This document shows, one piece after another, positions 45,824 to 54,978 of a stretch of 64,000 bases of DNA (positions are counted from its first letter, which is position 1; each line of letters opens with the position of its first letter). Source of the stretch: Kiloniella laminariae (GTDB lineage: Bacteria > Pseudomonadota > Alphaproteobacteria > Kiloniellales > Kiloniellaceae). The notes below the pieces were generated by a model. That model did no database searches. It was not told the origin of the DNA and worked only from the letters and a program-made list of their open reading frames with translations. The DNA lies in assembly GCF_027214005.1 (NCBI RefSeq), contig NZ_JAPWGY010000002.1:645860-709859 (forward strand). Direction: 5' to 3'. The position numbers and the translations under genes are program-made.

Positions 45824-47155
45824 TCAATCTGCCTGGGCAACATCAACCAGCCGCCGGAGAACTATGGGATCCCGGATCAGATCAATAAGCAGCGAAAAAT
45901 GCCCTTTACCTTTACGCAGAAAGCGATTTTCCGGCGGGACGCGCCAACGGTCAGCCAGGGCCAAGCCTCCTTTATAAGGCGTCAGATCATCAGACTGCCC
46001 CAGCATCATGATCACCTTGTGCGGAGGAACCACAGAATGACCGGAAGGCTGTACAAAGGGCAAACAACGGATGTAGTCCTCTTCTCGCCAGCCCAGTTCG
46101 TGAAGCTGATTCGGTACCCCCAACGCCCCGGTAAGGCAACTTTTCTTCAACACCCCCATAACGTCACCACTGGTGGCAATCAACAAAAGCGCATCTGGCT
46201 TCATTCTATCAGGCCAGTTCCAGGCAACCGTCGATAGCAGTTGCGCAGTCAGGGCCCCCATACTGACCCCTCCCAGTATCACTGGGCCACCCCGTTGCCA
46301 ACGCACCCAGTCAATCAGGACGGACAGGTCACTGATCCATTGACGGAAAAACTCAACCAGCCCGATTGGACCACGGGCCAGCGTCCGCTCCCCGGCAAAC
46401 CAGCCAGCTGTTTTACGAAAAGCATGTTCTGGCTGCTGTACGCGTAAAACCCGGAAGCCGGCTTCGGTTAAAGCGCAAATAGGATCTTCCCTGTCCTGGA
46501 AACAATCCTGTTCAACGCCGAGCCCCTGTAAAAAAATAAATGTCGGCGCATCAGGTTCCAGACCCGTCAAAGGCTCATAACAACGCACCCAGTTTTCCCC
46601 TCCCCCCAAGCTCGAGGGATATCGCAACCAGTACTCGCGTCCATAGACGCCGTGAATGGAATGCGACATCATCATCCGGGGCATGGTGGTCGGAGGAGCA
46701 AATGCCTTTTCTGGTTCCTGCAGAAAATCAGCATATTTTTCCTGAAAATCTCTTGGTGTCGGCAGATCCCAGCTGATCGGGGCAACCTGACGCCGCAGGT
46801 CGCGAAACAGAAGAGCCGATTCCAGTAACCTCTGGGCCGTCTCCTGGCGACGCAACTCTGAAAAAATCCGCCCGGCAATGCTCAGATTGTCTCCAAACAT
46901 GACAACCTTCCAGCGCTCAAAAGCAGACTTGGCAACATAATGCCGGATACTGACCTCGGTCAAAGCATCATCACAGCTGTCAGGAAGACCTTGTCTAAGC
47001 TGAAGCCTGTCAACAAGAGCACGCGAATCACCCTCACAGGCAATGGCGGTGTGGAGGATGCGCGATAAGGGAAAGAGATAGTTGACCCCCAAACGCAACG
47101 CCAGGGCATCAAACCAGGGACGGGCCAGATAACGCCCTATTGTACCTCGGACCAT
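45824..47155 (-). CDS. Alpha/beta hydrolase (ABHD18/DUF2048-like)
   Basis: 443 residues from the ATG at 47155; a GTG at 47215 in the same frame is possible, but neither has a clear ribosome site. The catalytic triad of the fold can be read: nucleophile elbow GGVSMGALTAQ, acid in MLGQSDDLTPYKGG, and histidine in GKGHFSLLIDL. TFIFLQGLGVEQDCFQ supplies the oxyanion loop. The long N-terminal helical part before residue about 150 resembles ABHD18-type proteins. The substrate is unknown, with esters or lipids most likely. No secretion signal is seen, and no operon partner is evident. Confidence 0.78.
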   Translation of the reverse strand: MVRGTIGRYLARPWFDALALRLGVNYLFPLSRILHTAIACEGDSRALVDRLQLRQGLPDSCDDALTEVSIRHYVAKSAFERWKVVMFGDNLSIAGRIFSELRRQETAQRLLESALLFRDLRRQVAPISWDLPTPRDFQEKYADFLQEPEKAFAPPTTMPRMMMSHSIHGVYGREYWLRYPSSLGGGENWVRCYEPLTGLEPDAPTFIFLQGLGVEQDCFQDREDPICALTEAGFRVLRVQQPEHAFRKTAGWFAGERTLARGPIGLVEFFRQWISDLSVLIDWVRWQRGGPVILGGVSMGALTAQLLSTVAWNWPDRMKPDALLLIATSGDVMGVLKKSCLTGALGVPNQLHELGWREEDYIRCLPFVQPSGHSVVPPHKVIMMLGQSDDLTPYKGGLALADRWRVPPENRFLRKGKGHFSLLIDLIRDPIVLRRLVDVAQAD

Positions 47156-47373
47156 TGGAAAAGGACGCGGCGGCGGAAGACACTGGGCTGAGCTATGAAA
47201 CCGTTCTCTATTCACCTGATTTTCTATGCGTTTCTGTTCAAAAAAATAACGCTTCAGCTCGACACATCCCGATTATAGCAAAAATTTATCTAAAATACGC
47301 ATCAATTACCTTTAAGCACTCGATTTTCACGAGAGAACACCCTGTTTTCCTTTGGAACAGCAACCTCAACCCG

Positions 47374-48693
47374 TCATCCGGGCAAGGTATCAATCAGGTG
47401 TATATAGGATCCCATCACAGATCCGAGTCGACAGCCCGCTGTCCCAAGATTCTTTCCTGCAGCATCCTCGACGTTGAATAACGGTTGTTCTCCCTCGCCC
47501 CTGACGACAGTGGAATAGTGGAATTCATGAGCAGCAAACCCCTGCCCCACAGGGCCAAGAGGACTATCAACCAGACTGCGGACCACCCGATAGCCAAGAG
47601 AGCGTTTGCGGACAGCAAAGGATGTTTCAACAGGTAACAATCCTGTCATGGCATGATGATCTCCCCGACCATCAATCAGCCCCTGCCCCAATACCATGTA
47701 ACCGCCACATTCTCCGAAAATGGTGATTTTCTTCTCTGCAGCAGCCCGAAGCGCCCCCATGAAATTCTGGTTGGCTCCAAGCTGCCCGACGTGGAGTTCC
47801 GGGTAACCGCCGGGCAAATAGATTGCATCTGCTTTAGGGGATGGTTGCTGATCTTCAAGGGGAGAGAAGAACGTCAACTCGGCGCCACTCTGACGCCACC
47901 CTTCAAGTAATGATGAATAACAAAAAGAAAAAGCAACATCACTTGCGACAGCAATGCGTTGACCAATCGGTGGCACCAGTGTGCCCATTTCACGCCTTTC
48001 CAGCCGTGAGGGACGCGCCAGATCAAGCAAGGCGCGACAGTCAACATCCCAGGCAACCTGCTCGGCCGCCCGGTTCAGAAACCCATCCAGTTCACTGTGT
48101 TCAACTGCCTGCACCAGACCGAGATGACGGTTTGGTAAAACCATATCCTCCTGACGACGAAGGTGCCCAAGAACAGGGATTCCCAAAGGGCGGCAGGCTT
48201 CATCCAGCAATGACGCATGACGCGGAGATCCAACCCGGTTAAAAATAACACCAGCGATATCGAGTTCCGGATCAAAGCTTGAAAACCCGTGGAGCACCGC
48301 GGCGGCAGAAGCCGACATACCCTTGACGTCGATGACCAGAACTACAGGCCAGCCCGTTTTCTTGGCAAGGGCCGCGGTCGATCCTGCACCACCGACAGCA
48401 CCATCAAACAGCCCCATTACACCTTCTGCCAAAACGACGTCCGTATCCTGTCCTGCCAGGGTAACAAGAGCCGCAAGGCTTTCATCACGTAAAGCCCAGG
48501 GATCCAGGTTATAACAGGCCCTGCCTGCAGCAGCAGCATGATAGGCTGGATCGATATAATCAGGTCCCGTTTTTACCGGGGACACACGTTCCTGGCTATT
48601 TCGGAAGTGACGCAGCAGCGCAAGTGTCAGCGTGGTTTTGCCGCTCCCAGAGGAAGGCGCTGCGATAATCAGACCTTTGCTGGATGGTTGCAT
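47374..48693 (-). CDS. cobB: Cobyrinic/hydrogenobyrinic acid a,c-diamide synthase
   Basis: 439 residues. It amidates the a and c side chains of the corrin ring with glutamine and ATP. The N-terminal P-loop domain starts LIIAAPSSGSGKTTLTLALLRHF and has VKTGPDYIDPAYH and VMGLFDG; the C-terminal class I glutaminase-like domain has FGECGGYMVLGQGLID with the cysteine nucleophile and AHEFHYS with the paired histidine. Known as CbiA in cobalt-early and CobB in oxygen-dependent pathways. The gene follows cobA by 33 bp on the same strand, so the two form a leftward operon. Confidence 0.95.
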   Translation of the reverse strand: MQPSSKGLIIAAPSSGSGKTTLTLALLRHFRNSQERVSPVKTGPDYIDPAYHAAAAGRACYNLDPWALRDESLAALVTLAGQDTDVVLAEGVMGLFDGAVGGAGSTAALAKKTGWPVVLVIDVKGMSASAAAVLHGFSSFDPELDIAGVIFNRVGSPRHASLLDEACRPLGIPVLGHLRRQEDMVLPNRHLGLVQAVEHSELDGFLNRAAEQVAWDVDCRALLDLARPSRLERREMGTLVPPIGQRIAVASDVAFSFCYSSLLEGWRQSGAELTFFSPLEDQQPSPKADAIYLPGGYPELHVGQLGANQNFMGALRAAAEKKITIFGECGGYMVLGQGLIDGRGDHHAMTGLLPVETSFAVRKRSLGYRVVRSLVDSPLGPVGQGFAAHEFHYSTVVRGEGEQPLFNVEDAAGKNLGTAGCRLGSVMGSYIHLIDTLPG

Positions 48694-48726
48694 TTGCGCC
48701 GCCCCCTCTAAAAATGTGCCGCCACG

Positions 48727-49575
48727 TTACGCACTCGCAGTCTTTTCAGGCGCCTTCCGATGGCCAAGCGGATCACTGTCCAGTATCCGCCCATTGATTG
48801 CCCCAAGCCAGTCCAGTCCGGAACGCAGCCGGACGACTTCGCCAACCACCACCAGAGCTGGCGGCTGGATACCACTGGTCTCTACATCCTGAACGCAGCT
48901 GCCAAGAGTCGTCTCCAGCACTTCCTGCTGAGGGGTAGAAGCCTTGCTGACAATGCCGACGGGCTCGTCTGGCAATCGACCATTTTCCATCAGGCGGGCT
49001 GCGATTTCCCCCAGGTGTTTGATCGCCATATAGATCACAATCACCGGAGATCCCTGGGCGATACCCGCCCAGTTGATATTGTCCGGCACAATGCCATTGG
49101 CATTGTGCCCGGTCAGAAAGGTCACAGCAGAGTTACATTCACGGTGCGTTACCGGAATCCCGGCATAGGCCAGACCACCAATACCGCTGGAGATACCAGG
49201 TACGATCCGGAAAGGCACCTTGGCCTCGACCAGGGTCAGTGCTTCTTCTCCACCGCGGCCAAAAACGAAAGGGTCGCCGCCCTTAAGACGCAAGACTCTC
49301 TTGCCTTCCCGGGCGAGCTGAACCAGCCGCTGGGAAATGTCCGTCTGCTTTGGCGAAGGCTTCCCACCACGTTTGCCGGCATATTCAAGCAAACAGTCTG
49401 GTCGGGCCATCTTGAGAATATCTTCTCCAACCAGTGCATCATAAACCAGCACATCAGCAGATCTCAGCGCATGCAGAGCATAAAGCGTCAACAATCCGGC
49501 ATCTCCGGGGCCTCCCCCGACAAGCCAAACCCAGCCGGGTTGAAATTCCGGCAAATCAAGAAGCAGTTTATCCAT
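48727..49575 (-). CDS. cobA: Uroporphyrinogen-III C-methyltransferase
   Basis: 282 residues of a single SUMT domain, without the CysG dehydrogenase/chelatase half. It methylates uroporphyrinogen III at C2 and C7 to precorrin-2, the branch point to cobalamin and siroheme. Motifs are VWLVGGGPGDAGLLTL, DALVGEDIL, RLKGGDPFVFGRGGEEA, GIPVTHRECN and PVIVIYMAIKHL. The N-terminal 13 residues and the final 25 are non-conserved extensions. It is divergent from cbiD, with 161 bp between them, and leads into cobB. Confidence 0.96.
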   Translation of the reverse strand: MDKLLLDLPEFQPGWVWLVGGGPGDAGLLTLYALHALRSADVLVYDALVGEDILKMARPDCLLEYAGKRGGKPSPKQTDISQRLVQLAREGKRVLRLKGGDPFVFGRGGEEALTLVEAKVPFRIVPGISSGIGGLAYAGIPVTHRECNSAVTFLTGHNANGIVPDNINWAGIAQGSPVIVIYMAIKHLGEIAARLMENGRLPDEPVGIVSKASTPQQEVLETTLGSCVQDVETSGIQPPALVVVGEVVRLRSGLDWLGAINGRILDSDPLGHRKAPEKTASA

Positions 49576-49736
49576 TTATCACACTGTCCTTCTCGTGTAG
49601 CTTCGCTTGATCGACACCACCAAACCCGCTATTTCCTTAAACAGCCTTATCAGTAGAAAGGCTTGATGCATAGGAAAACCGAAGATAACTGGCGGGCCCA
49701 CCCGGAGACAAGCCAAACGGTCTGTAGAATAACGTC

Positions 49737-50828
49737 ATGGCACGAAAACCTGAAGGAAAATTAAGAAGAGGCTGGACCACGGGTGCCTGTGCCACTGCGG
49801 CAACCAAAGCGGCCTATACAGCTCTTCTTACAAATCACTTTCCTGATCCCGTTACTATAACTCTGCCCAAGGGAGAGCAACCTGCTTTTGCGCTTTGCCG
49901 TGAAGAAAAAACTTCAGATATGGCCATGACAGCAATCGTCAAAGATGCAGGCGATGACCCCGATGTGACACATCGCGCCATTATCGTGGCCTCCGTTCGT
50001 CACGGCCTGCCTGGAAGCGGCGTAGTCTTTCACGCGGGCGAAGGCGTCGGGATGGTGACCAAACCCGGATTGCCTGTTCCTCCGGGGGAACCTGCAATCA
50101 ACCCAGTGCCACGTCAGCTGATGCAGGCTGTCATTGCCGAAGTTGCTGCCGAACATAGCGGTACCGGAGACGTGGAGATCACCATCTCAATTCCCGGCGG
50201 CGAGACCCTGGCACAAAAAACCTGGAACCCGCGACTGGGTATTGTCGGCGGTCTCTCCATCCTCGGCACAACAGGTGTCGTTGTTCCCTTTTCCTGCTCT
50301 TCCTGGATCCATTCCATTCACAGGGGCATCGACGTCGCCATCGCCACAGGCAGATCTCATGTTGCAGGCTGTACGGGTTCCACATCAGAAAAAGCCGTCA
50401 TGGATTTCTATGGCCTCGGCGAAGGCGACATGCTTGATATGGGGGATTTCGCAGGCGGCATGCTCAAATACCTGAGAAATCATTCTCTGCCCCGCCTGAC
50501 AATCGGCGGGGGTTTTGGCAAATTGACCAAGTTGGCCATGGGGCACCTCGACCTGCACTCTAGTCGCAGCCAGGTCGATATGAACTGGCTGGCCGAACGC
50601 TTGAGAGAACTTGGTGCATCGTCAGACTTTATCAGGGAAGCTGAGACAGCAAATACAGCCAATCAGATCCTGACTCGCAGCCTTCAGGAAAATATCCCTC
50701 TGGCAGAACGCATTGCCAGACTTGCCCGTGATGAAGCACTGAAAGTCCTGAAAGGCGAAACCGCCGTCGATGTTATTCTTATTGACCGTCCCGGGAAAAT
50801 TATCGCCCGTAGCGAGATCGCTTCATGA
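49737..50828 (+). CDS. cbiD: Cobalt-precorrin-5B C1-methyltransferase
   Basis: 363 residues. CbiD methylates C1 in the oxygen-independent corrin pathway. The N-terminal GWTTGACATAATKAAY and the segments NPRLGIVGGLSILGTTGVV, FDKIVLVGH-like HVAGCTGSTSEKAVM, and LPRLTIGGGFGKLTKLAMGHLDLHS are characteristic. It is not a member of the SAM-dependent tetrapyrrole methylase fold, unlike the other methylases of this cluster. The next gene, cobK, overlaps by 4 bp (ATGA). Its presence is the clearest sign that this organism uses the anaerobic-style route for this step. Confidence 0.96.
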   Translation: MARKPEGKLRRGWTTGACATAATKAAYTALLTNHFPDPVTITLPKGEQPAFALCREEKTSDMAMTAIVKDAGDDPDVTHRAIIVASVRHGLPGSGVVFHAGEGVGMVTKPGLPVPPGEPAINPVPRQLMQAVIAEVAAEHSGTGDVEITISIPGGETLAQKTWNPRLGIVGGLSILGTTGVVVPFSCSSWIHSIHRGIDVAIATGRSHVAGCTGSTSEKAVMDFYGLGEGDMLDMGDFAGGMLKYLRNHSLPRLTIGGGFGKLTKLAMGHLDLHSSRSQVDMNWLAERLRELGASSDFIREAETANTANQILTRSLQENIPLAERIARLARDEALKVLKGETAVDVILIDRPGKIIARSEIAS

Positions 50829-51631
50829 AAGCGCCCCCAAGATCCTCTCCACAATTGAAGATTCTGATCCTTGGCGGCGTTACTGAAGCCAACAATCTTG
50901 CTGAATTGCTTGAAAAACATAACGACTTTATTGCAGTGACCTCCCGCGCTGGCGTCACAAGCCAAAGGGTCGTCATTTCCGGATCGGAACGTCTCGGGGG
51001 ATTTGGTGGGGTTGATGGTCTCAAAAACTATCTGACAGATACATCCATTGATGCCGTTGTTGATGCCACACATCCCTTTGCCAGAAATATGACCGAGAAT
51101 GCCGCCTGTGCCTGTGGGCAGCTTGGGATTCCACGTCTAATTCTACAGCGCCCGGCATGGAAAGCTCAGAAAAAAGATCTGTGGAGTTACCTTCCCGATC
51201 TTGCTGGAGCAGTGAACTATATAAAAAACCTGCCTTCAGGCAGACGTGTGTTCCTTACCACCGGGCAACAGGAACTTTCAGCCTTCGCGGCGCTACCCCA
51301 TCATCATTTTATCGCCAGAATGATAGAGGCTCCCGACTTCGAGAGCCCTCCTGCCAACATGGACATTCTTCTCGAACGCGGACCTTTTTCTTTGGCGCAA
51401 GAACTGGCTCTGATGAAACAGTATCAGATAGACCTGCTCGTCAGTAAAAACTCCGGCGGGCAGGCTACAGAAGCCAAGCTCAAGGCTGCCCAGGCGCTTG
51501 CTGTGCCCGTACTGATGATTGAACGCCCCCCTGTTCCTGCTGGTTCTCATGTCGTCGAAACAGCCGAACAGGCTATAGAGTGGCTCGAAGCATTGCGAAA
51601 AACCCTGACAAGCCAGGAAGATCGGCCTTGA
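50825..51631 (+). CDS. cobK: Precorrin-6A (or cobalt-precorrin-6A) reductase
   Basis: 268 residues, normal for CobK/CbiJ. It reduces the macrocycle with NADPH after C1 methylation, the step following CbiD. Typical parts are KILILGGVTEANNLAELL at the start, SIDAVVDATHPFARNMTENAACAC, LILQRPAW, LTTGQQELSAF and LLVSKNSGGQATEAKLKAA. It overlaps cbiD by 4 bp, so the two are translated together. Its stop codon overlaps the possible TTG start of the GH114-like gene. Confidence 0.95.
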   Translation: MKAPPRSSPQLKILILGGVTEANNLAELLEKHNDFIAVTSRAGVTSQRVVISGSERLGGFGGVDGLKNYLTDTSIDAVVDATHPFARNMTENAACACGQLGIPRLILQRPAWKAQKKDLWSYLPDLAGAVNYIKNLPSGRRVFLTTGQQELSAFAALPHHHFIARMIEAPDFESPPANMDILLERGPFSLAQELALMKQYQIDLLVSKNSGGQATEAKLKAAQALAVPVLMIERPPVPAGSHVVETAEQAIEWLEALRKTLTSQEDRP

Positions 51632-52431
51632 GCTTCAACCTCCCTTACAAACAATTCTGCCTGCTTCTCTCTCTATTTCTTTTCATCTTTGAAGTGACCT
51701 CTGCAGCTGCAGAAGACTGGTGGCGACCTCATGGGATCCTTGATTGGGACTGGCAACTGCAACCACCGCACAATTTTGACCGCAAGCTTCAGATGATAGA
51801 TCTCGATCTCTTCGACACCCCGAAAGAAACCATCGACTCTCTACAGCAAAGTGGCACTAAAGTTGTCTGTTATATCAACGTCGGCGCCTGGGAGGACTGG
51901 CGCAATGATGCCCTGACCTTCCCCCCTGAAATTCTGGGTAAGGACTACCAGGGGTGGGAAGGGGAAAGATGGCTTGATATCCGACGCCGGGATTTGCTTG
52001 CGCCGATCATGCTGGCACGGCTCGACCTCTGCGCAGCCAAGGGCTTTGACGGCGTAGAGCCTGACAATATGGATTTGCACAATGCAGAAACCGGCTTTGA
52101 AATTTCACGGCAGGATCAGCTTGCCTACAGTATTTGGTTAGCCGAGGAAGCCCACCGTCGCGGGCTGTCCATCGGTCAGAAAAACGCACCGGATCTTGCC
52201 CGAAATCTCGTTTCTCATTTTGACTGGGCCTTGACCGAAGACTGTTTTGTCGAGGGCTGGTGCCAGGAAATGTCGCCCTACCCTAAGACAGGCAAAACCT
52301 TTTTTGCAGCGGAATATACCGACAGGCTGCAGACGATAAGCCGCTATTGCCAGGAAGCAACACAAACAGGGATCAGCCTGATCCTGAAAGACAGGGAATT
52401 AACCCGGATCACCGGAGCAGGCTGCCCCTAG
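51628..52431 (+). CDS. Secreted GH114-like glycoside hydrolase (endo-alpha-1,4-polygalactosaminidase family)
   Basis: 267 residues from a TTG at 51628, chosen because AGGAAG lies about 8 nt upstream and a Sec signal follows directly (LSLFLFIFEVTSAAAEDWW, cleavage near residue 24). A GTG at 51580 inside cobK would spoil the signal. The mature part is a TIM-barrel of the GH114/TM1410 type: FDTPKETIDSLQQSGTKVVCYINVGAWEDWR, the acidic segment GVEPDNMDLHN, QKNAPDL and ALTEDCFVEGWC. Substrates in the family are galactosamine polymers, but many members are untested. Coupling to a corrin reductase is unusual and the link may be accidental. Confidence 0.82.
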   Translation: MSFNLPYKQFCLLLSLFLFIFEVTSAAAEDWWRPHGILDWDWQLQPPHNFDRKLQMIDLDLFDTPKETIDSLQQSGTKVVCYINVGAWEDWRNDALTFPPEILGKDYQGWEGERWLDIRRRDLLAPIMLARLDLCAAKGFDGVEPDNMDLHNAETGFEISRQDQLAYSIWLAEEAHRRGLSIGQKNAPDLARNLVSHFDWALTEDCFVEGWCQEMSPYPKTGKTFFAAEYTDRLQTISRYCQEATQTGISLILKDRELTRITGAGCP

Positions 52432-52498
52432 CACCAACAGAGGCCGACGGGGGCTACAAGGTATTTCGAGCAAGGAAGATATCGCCAGACACTCTGGC

Positions 52499-52678
52499 TC
52501 AGACAACCTGGATCTTTACCGAGCGTCCAAAATTTTCCTGAATAAGATTTTTCGCGTGAGCAATCATCTTCAGGCTCTCGGCCTTGTGAATCTTAAAGGT
52601 ATGACGTCCACTCTTGAGGGAATGGGACACAAAATTATGGAGACCATACGTAATTAGGAAATTGAGTTCTTTAGTCAT
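52499..52678 (-). CDS. Possible small protein, 59 aa
   Basis: A frame starting MTKELNFLITYGLHNFVSHS and ending IQENFGRSVKIQVV, rich in Lys and His with a helical middle. A purine run (AAGAAGAAAAAA) precedes the ATG but is a poor ribosome site. No family is recognised. It lies in a 655-bp gap where little else is coding. Existence is uncertain. Confidence 0.3.
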   Translation of the reverse strand: MTKELNFLITYGLHNFVSHSLKSGRHTFKIHKAESLKMIAHAKNLIQENFGRSVKIQVV

Positions 52679-53032
52679 TTTTTTCTTCTTATTGTTGATT
52701 TTGTATTCGTTATTGAAGCGGCTGAAAAACAGGGCGCTTTTGAAAAGGCAGACACAAAACAAGCCTGTTCTGGTTTCTGGGCGGCTTATTTTACCGTCTG
52801 GCAAAATCAGTCTATGTCGATTTTATTTTCAGATAACTGCCGGAGATATAAAGGCCTGAAACTTGTCCCTGAGCTTCATCGCTCTGTTTTGGGGGATCAA
52901 GACGACTTCAGAACAAACCGGGAGATTAGAGCTGTGCTCGATAATTCCATAAGGTCCAGAAATCAGGCTTATACACCTAGCCTGACAGTTTCCCGGAATT
53001 TCCGGGAAGATCATTCTCTTCGAATGAAAAAG

Positions 53033-53060
53033 AAAAGGTTCGCGAAACCGCGAACCTTTT
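53033..53060 (-). terminator. Terminator of the cold shock gene
   Basis: AAAAGGTTCGCG and CGCGAACCTTTT form a 12-bp stem with a 4-nt AAAC loop. On the minus strand the A/T arms give a run of T at the end of the stem. It lies 27 bp after the csp stop codon. By symmetry it could also end rightward transcription from the GH114-like gene. Confidence 0.85.
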
Positions 53061-53086
53061 CTCGCATTCAGACGTTCGTCTAAAGC

Positions 53087-53293
53087 TTAAACCAGCTTCA
53101 GGTTTTCAGCAGAAGACTTGCCGTTGCGTCCAGCTTCCAGATCGTAGGAAACTTTCTGGCCTTCGTTCAGGGAAGACAGGCCAGCGCGTTCAACAGCAGA
53201 AATGTGAACGAAAGCGTCGTTAGAACCATCTTCTGGCTCGATGAAACCGAAGCCTTTAGTTGCATTAAAGAATTTTACTGTACCGATAGTCAT
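53087..53293 (-). CDS. Cold shock protein (CspA family)
   Basis: 68 residues from the ATG at 53293 with GAGG 9 nt upstream; a frame from 53308 adds five residues without support. A single cold-shock OB-fold: [23 protein letters not shown] with RNP1 KGFGFI and RNP2 [10 protein letters not shown]. It binds single-stranded RNA and DNA as an RNA chaperone. It has its own terminator and a 326-bp upstream gap, fitting a separately regulated gene with a long leader. Whether it is cold-induced cannot be told. Confidence 0.96.
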   Translation of the reverse strand: MTIGTVKFFNATKGFGFIEPEDGSNDAFVHISAVERAGLSSLNEGQKVSYDLEAGRNGKSSAENLKLV

Positions 53294-53619
53294 AATATAT
53301 ATCCTCATGACAGGAAGAATTAGATTTTGTGTTTCACCTTATGCAAAACACGCTTGTTTCAACGCTCACACTGTCAGGGATTAGAAAGCTCATCGGCGAA
53401 CCGAAAGTTCAAATAACACTAAGTAGATGCAATACGTATGCCGCACTTATAACCGATATTGGAGAAGAGTCAACTGGGAAAGTTTTTCACCTTAACGGCG
53501 TAATTCGGCAGTATCCTGCCCTGGTAATCAGTAGATCTGTCAGCCCCCGTTGGCTCTCACCCCCAGTTCATGGCCGACAGAAACCACCTTTTTATAATAT
53601 ACACAGGAGCAGAGAATCC
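53294..53619. promoter_or_regulatory. Divergent leader region between csp and the DUF2164 gene
   Basis: 326 bp that must hold the csp promoter and long 5' leader on one strand and the DUF2164 promoter on the other. The rightward frame is open across most of it, but similarity to any family begins only at 53620. I could not place a cold-box motif or a clear promoter with confidence. Confidence 0.45.
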
Positions 53620-53853
53620 ATGCCCGTCAAGCTTGAAAGCGACCGTAAATCCGAAATCATCCAGGAGCTCATCGGTTTTTATTACTCAGAGTTTGACGAG
53701 AATCTAAGCGACTTTCGTGCCGAAGCCATCGTCGACTTCCTGCACAGAAAGCTCGGCCCGTCCCACTATAACCAGGGCATTGCTGACGCCCGAAAATATA
53801 TAGCTGAGAAAATTGACGATCTGGATGCCCAGTTTTATCTGCCCGAATCATAG
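53620..53853 (+). CDS. DUF2164 family protein, 77 aa
   Basis: 77 residues from the ATG at 53620, with AGGAG 10 nt upstream. The frame is open for another 97 codons upstream, but those residues look random and lack a family match. The conserved pattern is KSEIIQELIGFYYSEFDENLSDFRAEAIVDFL followed by LGPSHYNQGIADARKYI, which is DUF2164, a small soluble family of unknown role. It reads away from csp and ends 51 bp from the convergent EamA gene. Confidence 0.85.
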   Translation: MPVKLESDRKSEIIQELIGFYYSEFDENLSDFRAEAIVDFLHRKLGPSHYNQGIADARKYIAEKIDDLDAQFYLPES

Positions 53854-53904
53854 CCCGAAGTATAAAACAAATATACAGCAGGCACTTGGCAGAGCTGCCC
53901 TCCC

Positions 53905-54888
53905 CTATGGTTTACTCTTTGCCCCCTGCCTGCTCTGGCCTCCGCCAGTCTGTGCGATGATTGTGACAGCAATCCCCAGTGCAATTACACCTGCTCCAAG
54001 CCAGGTCATCGCGCTATAAACCTCGCCCAGCACAGCCGTCGCGACCAGCAACCCAACCGCGGCAGCCACATACCCGATCTGGCTCAGAAGCACCGGTCCT
54101 CCATGCTGCTGTAACCTGAAGAATACGGGAAAAGTCAAACCCGCAACGACACCTTGCGCCACAGCCGTCCAGGGAACCCTGCTCAATTGCTCCAGAGGCA
54201 CCGCACCTTCGCTTGCCAGCAGAAGCAGCAGATAAACAACAAGAGCAAAGCTGTGACTCCAGAAGGCCAGTCCGTCCGGCTGCGCCTGATCCGGCCAGTC
54301 CATCGTCCGGTATATATTGCCACAAGCCAGGGTCGCGGGGACCAGCAGCGCAACAATAATCCAGATCATCTCCGGGGCTTCAGGTGCAGCCCCCCGGGTA
54401 ATACTGACAATCATCGCGCCGATCAGCCCCAGTCCGATGCCCACAAGCCCGATACGTCCCGGGGTCTTCTGCCGAAACACCACGGCCAGTGTCAGGGTGA
54501 AAACAGGAGAAAGCGCAAACATCAGCCCGGCATAGCCTGATCCGACATGGGGAATAACACTGAACAAAAGCACATTGGGCAAAACAAAAGAGATCAGCGC
54601 GGAAAAAATGACATAGCGCAGCATCCGCCCTTTCGGCAAAACCAGTCGACGGCGCAACAGCTGGACTGGCAAGAGCATCGCGCTGGCCCCCAGTGAGACA
54701 AGCAGGGCCCAGATCATGGGTGAAACCCCGGCCTCTCCCGCAATTTTACCAAGAGGAAAGTTAAAACCAATCAACGTCCCCGTCACCAACAGAAGAAAAG
54801 CAGAGCTGCCAATGATCCTGCGGATCCTGTTTTCGCCCCCCACATGCTTCCTGTCACAAACAGTATTTTCAGAAGATACCGGCATCAT
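53905..54888 (-). CDS. EamA/DMT family transporter
   Basis: 327 residues with about ten membrane helices in two EamA repeats (first about 28-165, second about 172-315). The first helix begins IIGSSAFLLLVTGTLIGFNFPLGKIA and the second repeat includes LACGNIYRTMDWP and LSQIGYVAAAVGLLVATAVLGE. Such proteins export or import small metabolites such as amino acids. The basic C-terminal tail is short. It lies 90 bp downstream of the nitroreductase gene on the same strand and may share its transcript, but no specific substrate is suggested. Confidence 0.88.
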   Translation of the reverse strand: MMPVSSENTVCDRKHVGGENRIRRIIGSSAFLLLVTGTLIGFNFPLGKIAGEAGVSPMIWALLVSLGASAMLLPVQLLRRRLVLPKGRMLRYVIFSALISFVLPNVLLFSVIPHVGSGYAGLMFALSPVFTLTLAVVFRQKTPGRIGLVGIGLGLIGAMIVSITRGAAPEAPEMIWIIVALLVPATLACGNIYRTMDWPDQAQPDGLAFWSHSFALVVYLLLLLASEGAVPLEQLSRVPWTAVAQGVVAGLTFPVFFRLQQHGGPVLLSQIGYVAAAVGLLVATAVLGEVYSAMTWLGAGVIALGIAVTIIAQTGGGQSRQGAKSKP

Positions 54889-54978
54889 CCATCACTTTCC
54901 TCAATTCGGAACCAGACAATCTTGTCTGGCGTTTTTAAACGCGCCTTCCACAAGCCCCAAAGGAGACCCTGTACCAGA

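Larger units (their letters stand above)
52432..53086. other. Long low-density gap with hairpins, no firm gene
   Basis: 655 bp, more AT-rich than its surroundings. It contains one weak leftward small frame (52499-52678), an 8-bp hairpin TTCCCGGA-ATT-TCCGGGAA at 52990-53008 and the cold-shock gene terminator at 53033-53060. Nothing else was convincing. Other short frames here lack ribosome sites and family motifs. Confidence 0.6.

Noticed and set aside
49590-49736. Possible cobalamin riboswitch before cbiD
   Set aside because: CCCGGAGACAAGCC at 49701-49714 resembles a B12 box, but it has two mismatches and the other conserved core parts (the GCCACTG element and the GGGAA loop region) are not seen. 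Kept out as a feature; a covariance model search would settle it.
53329-53619. N-terminal extension of the DUF2164 protein
   Set aside because: The frame is open, but the residues look random, and a good ribosome site and the family start lie at 53620.
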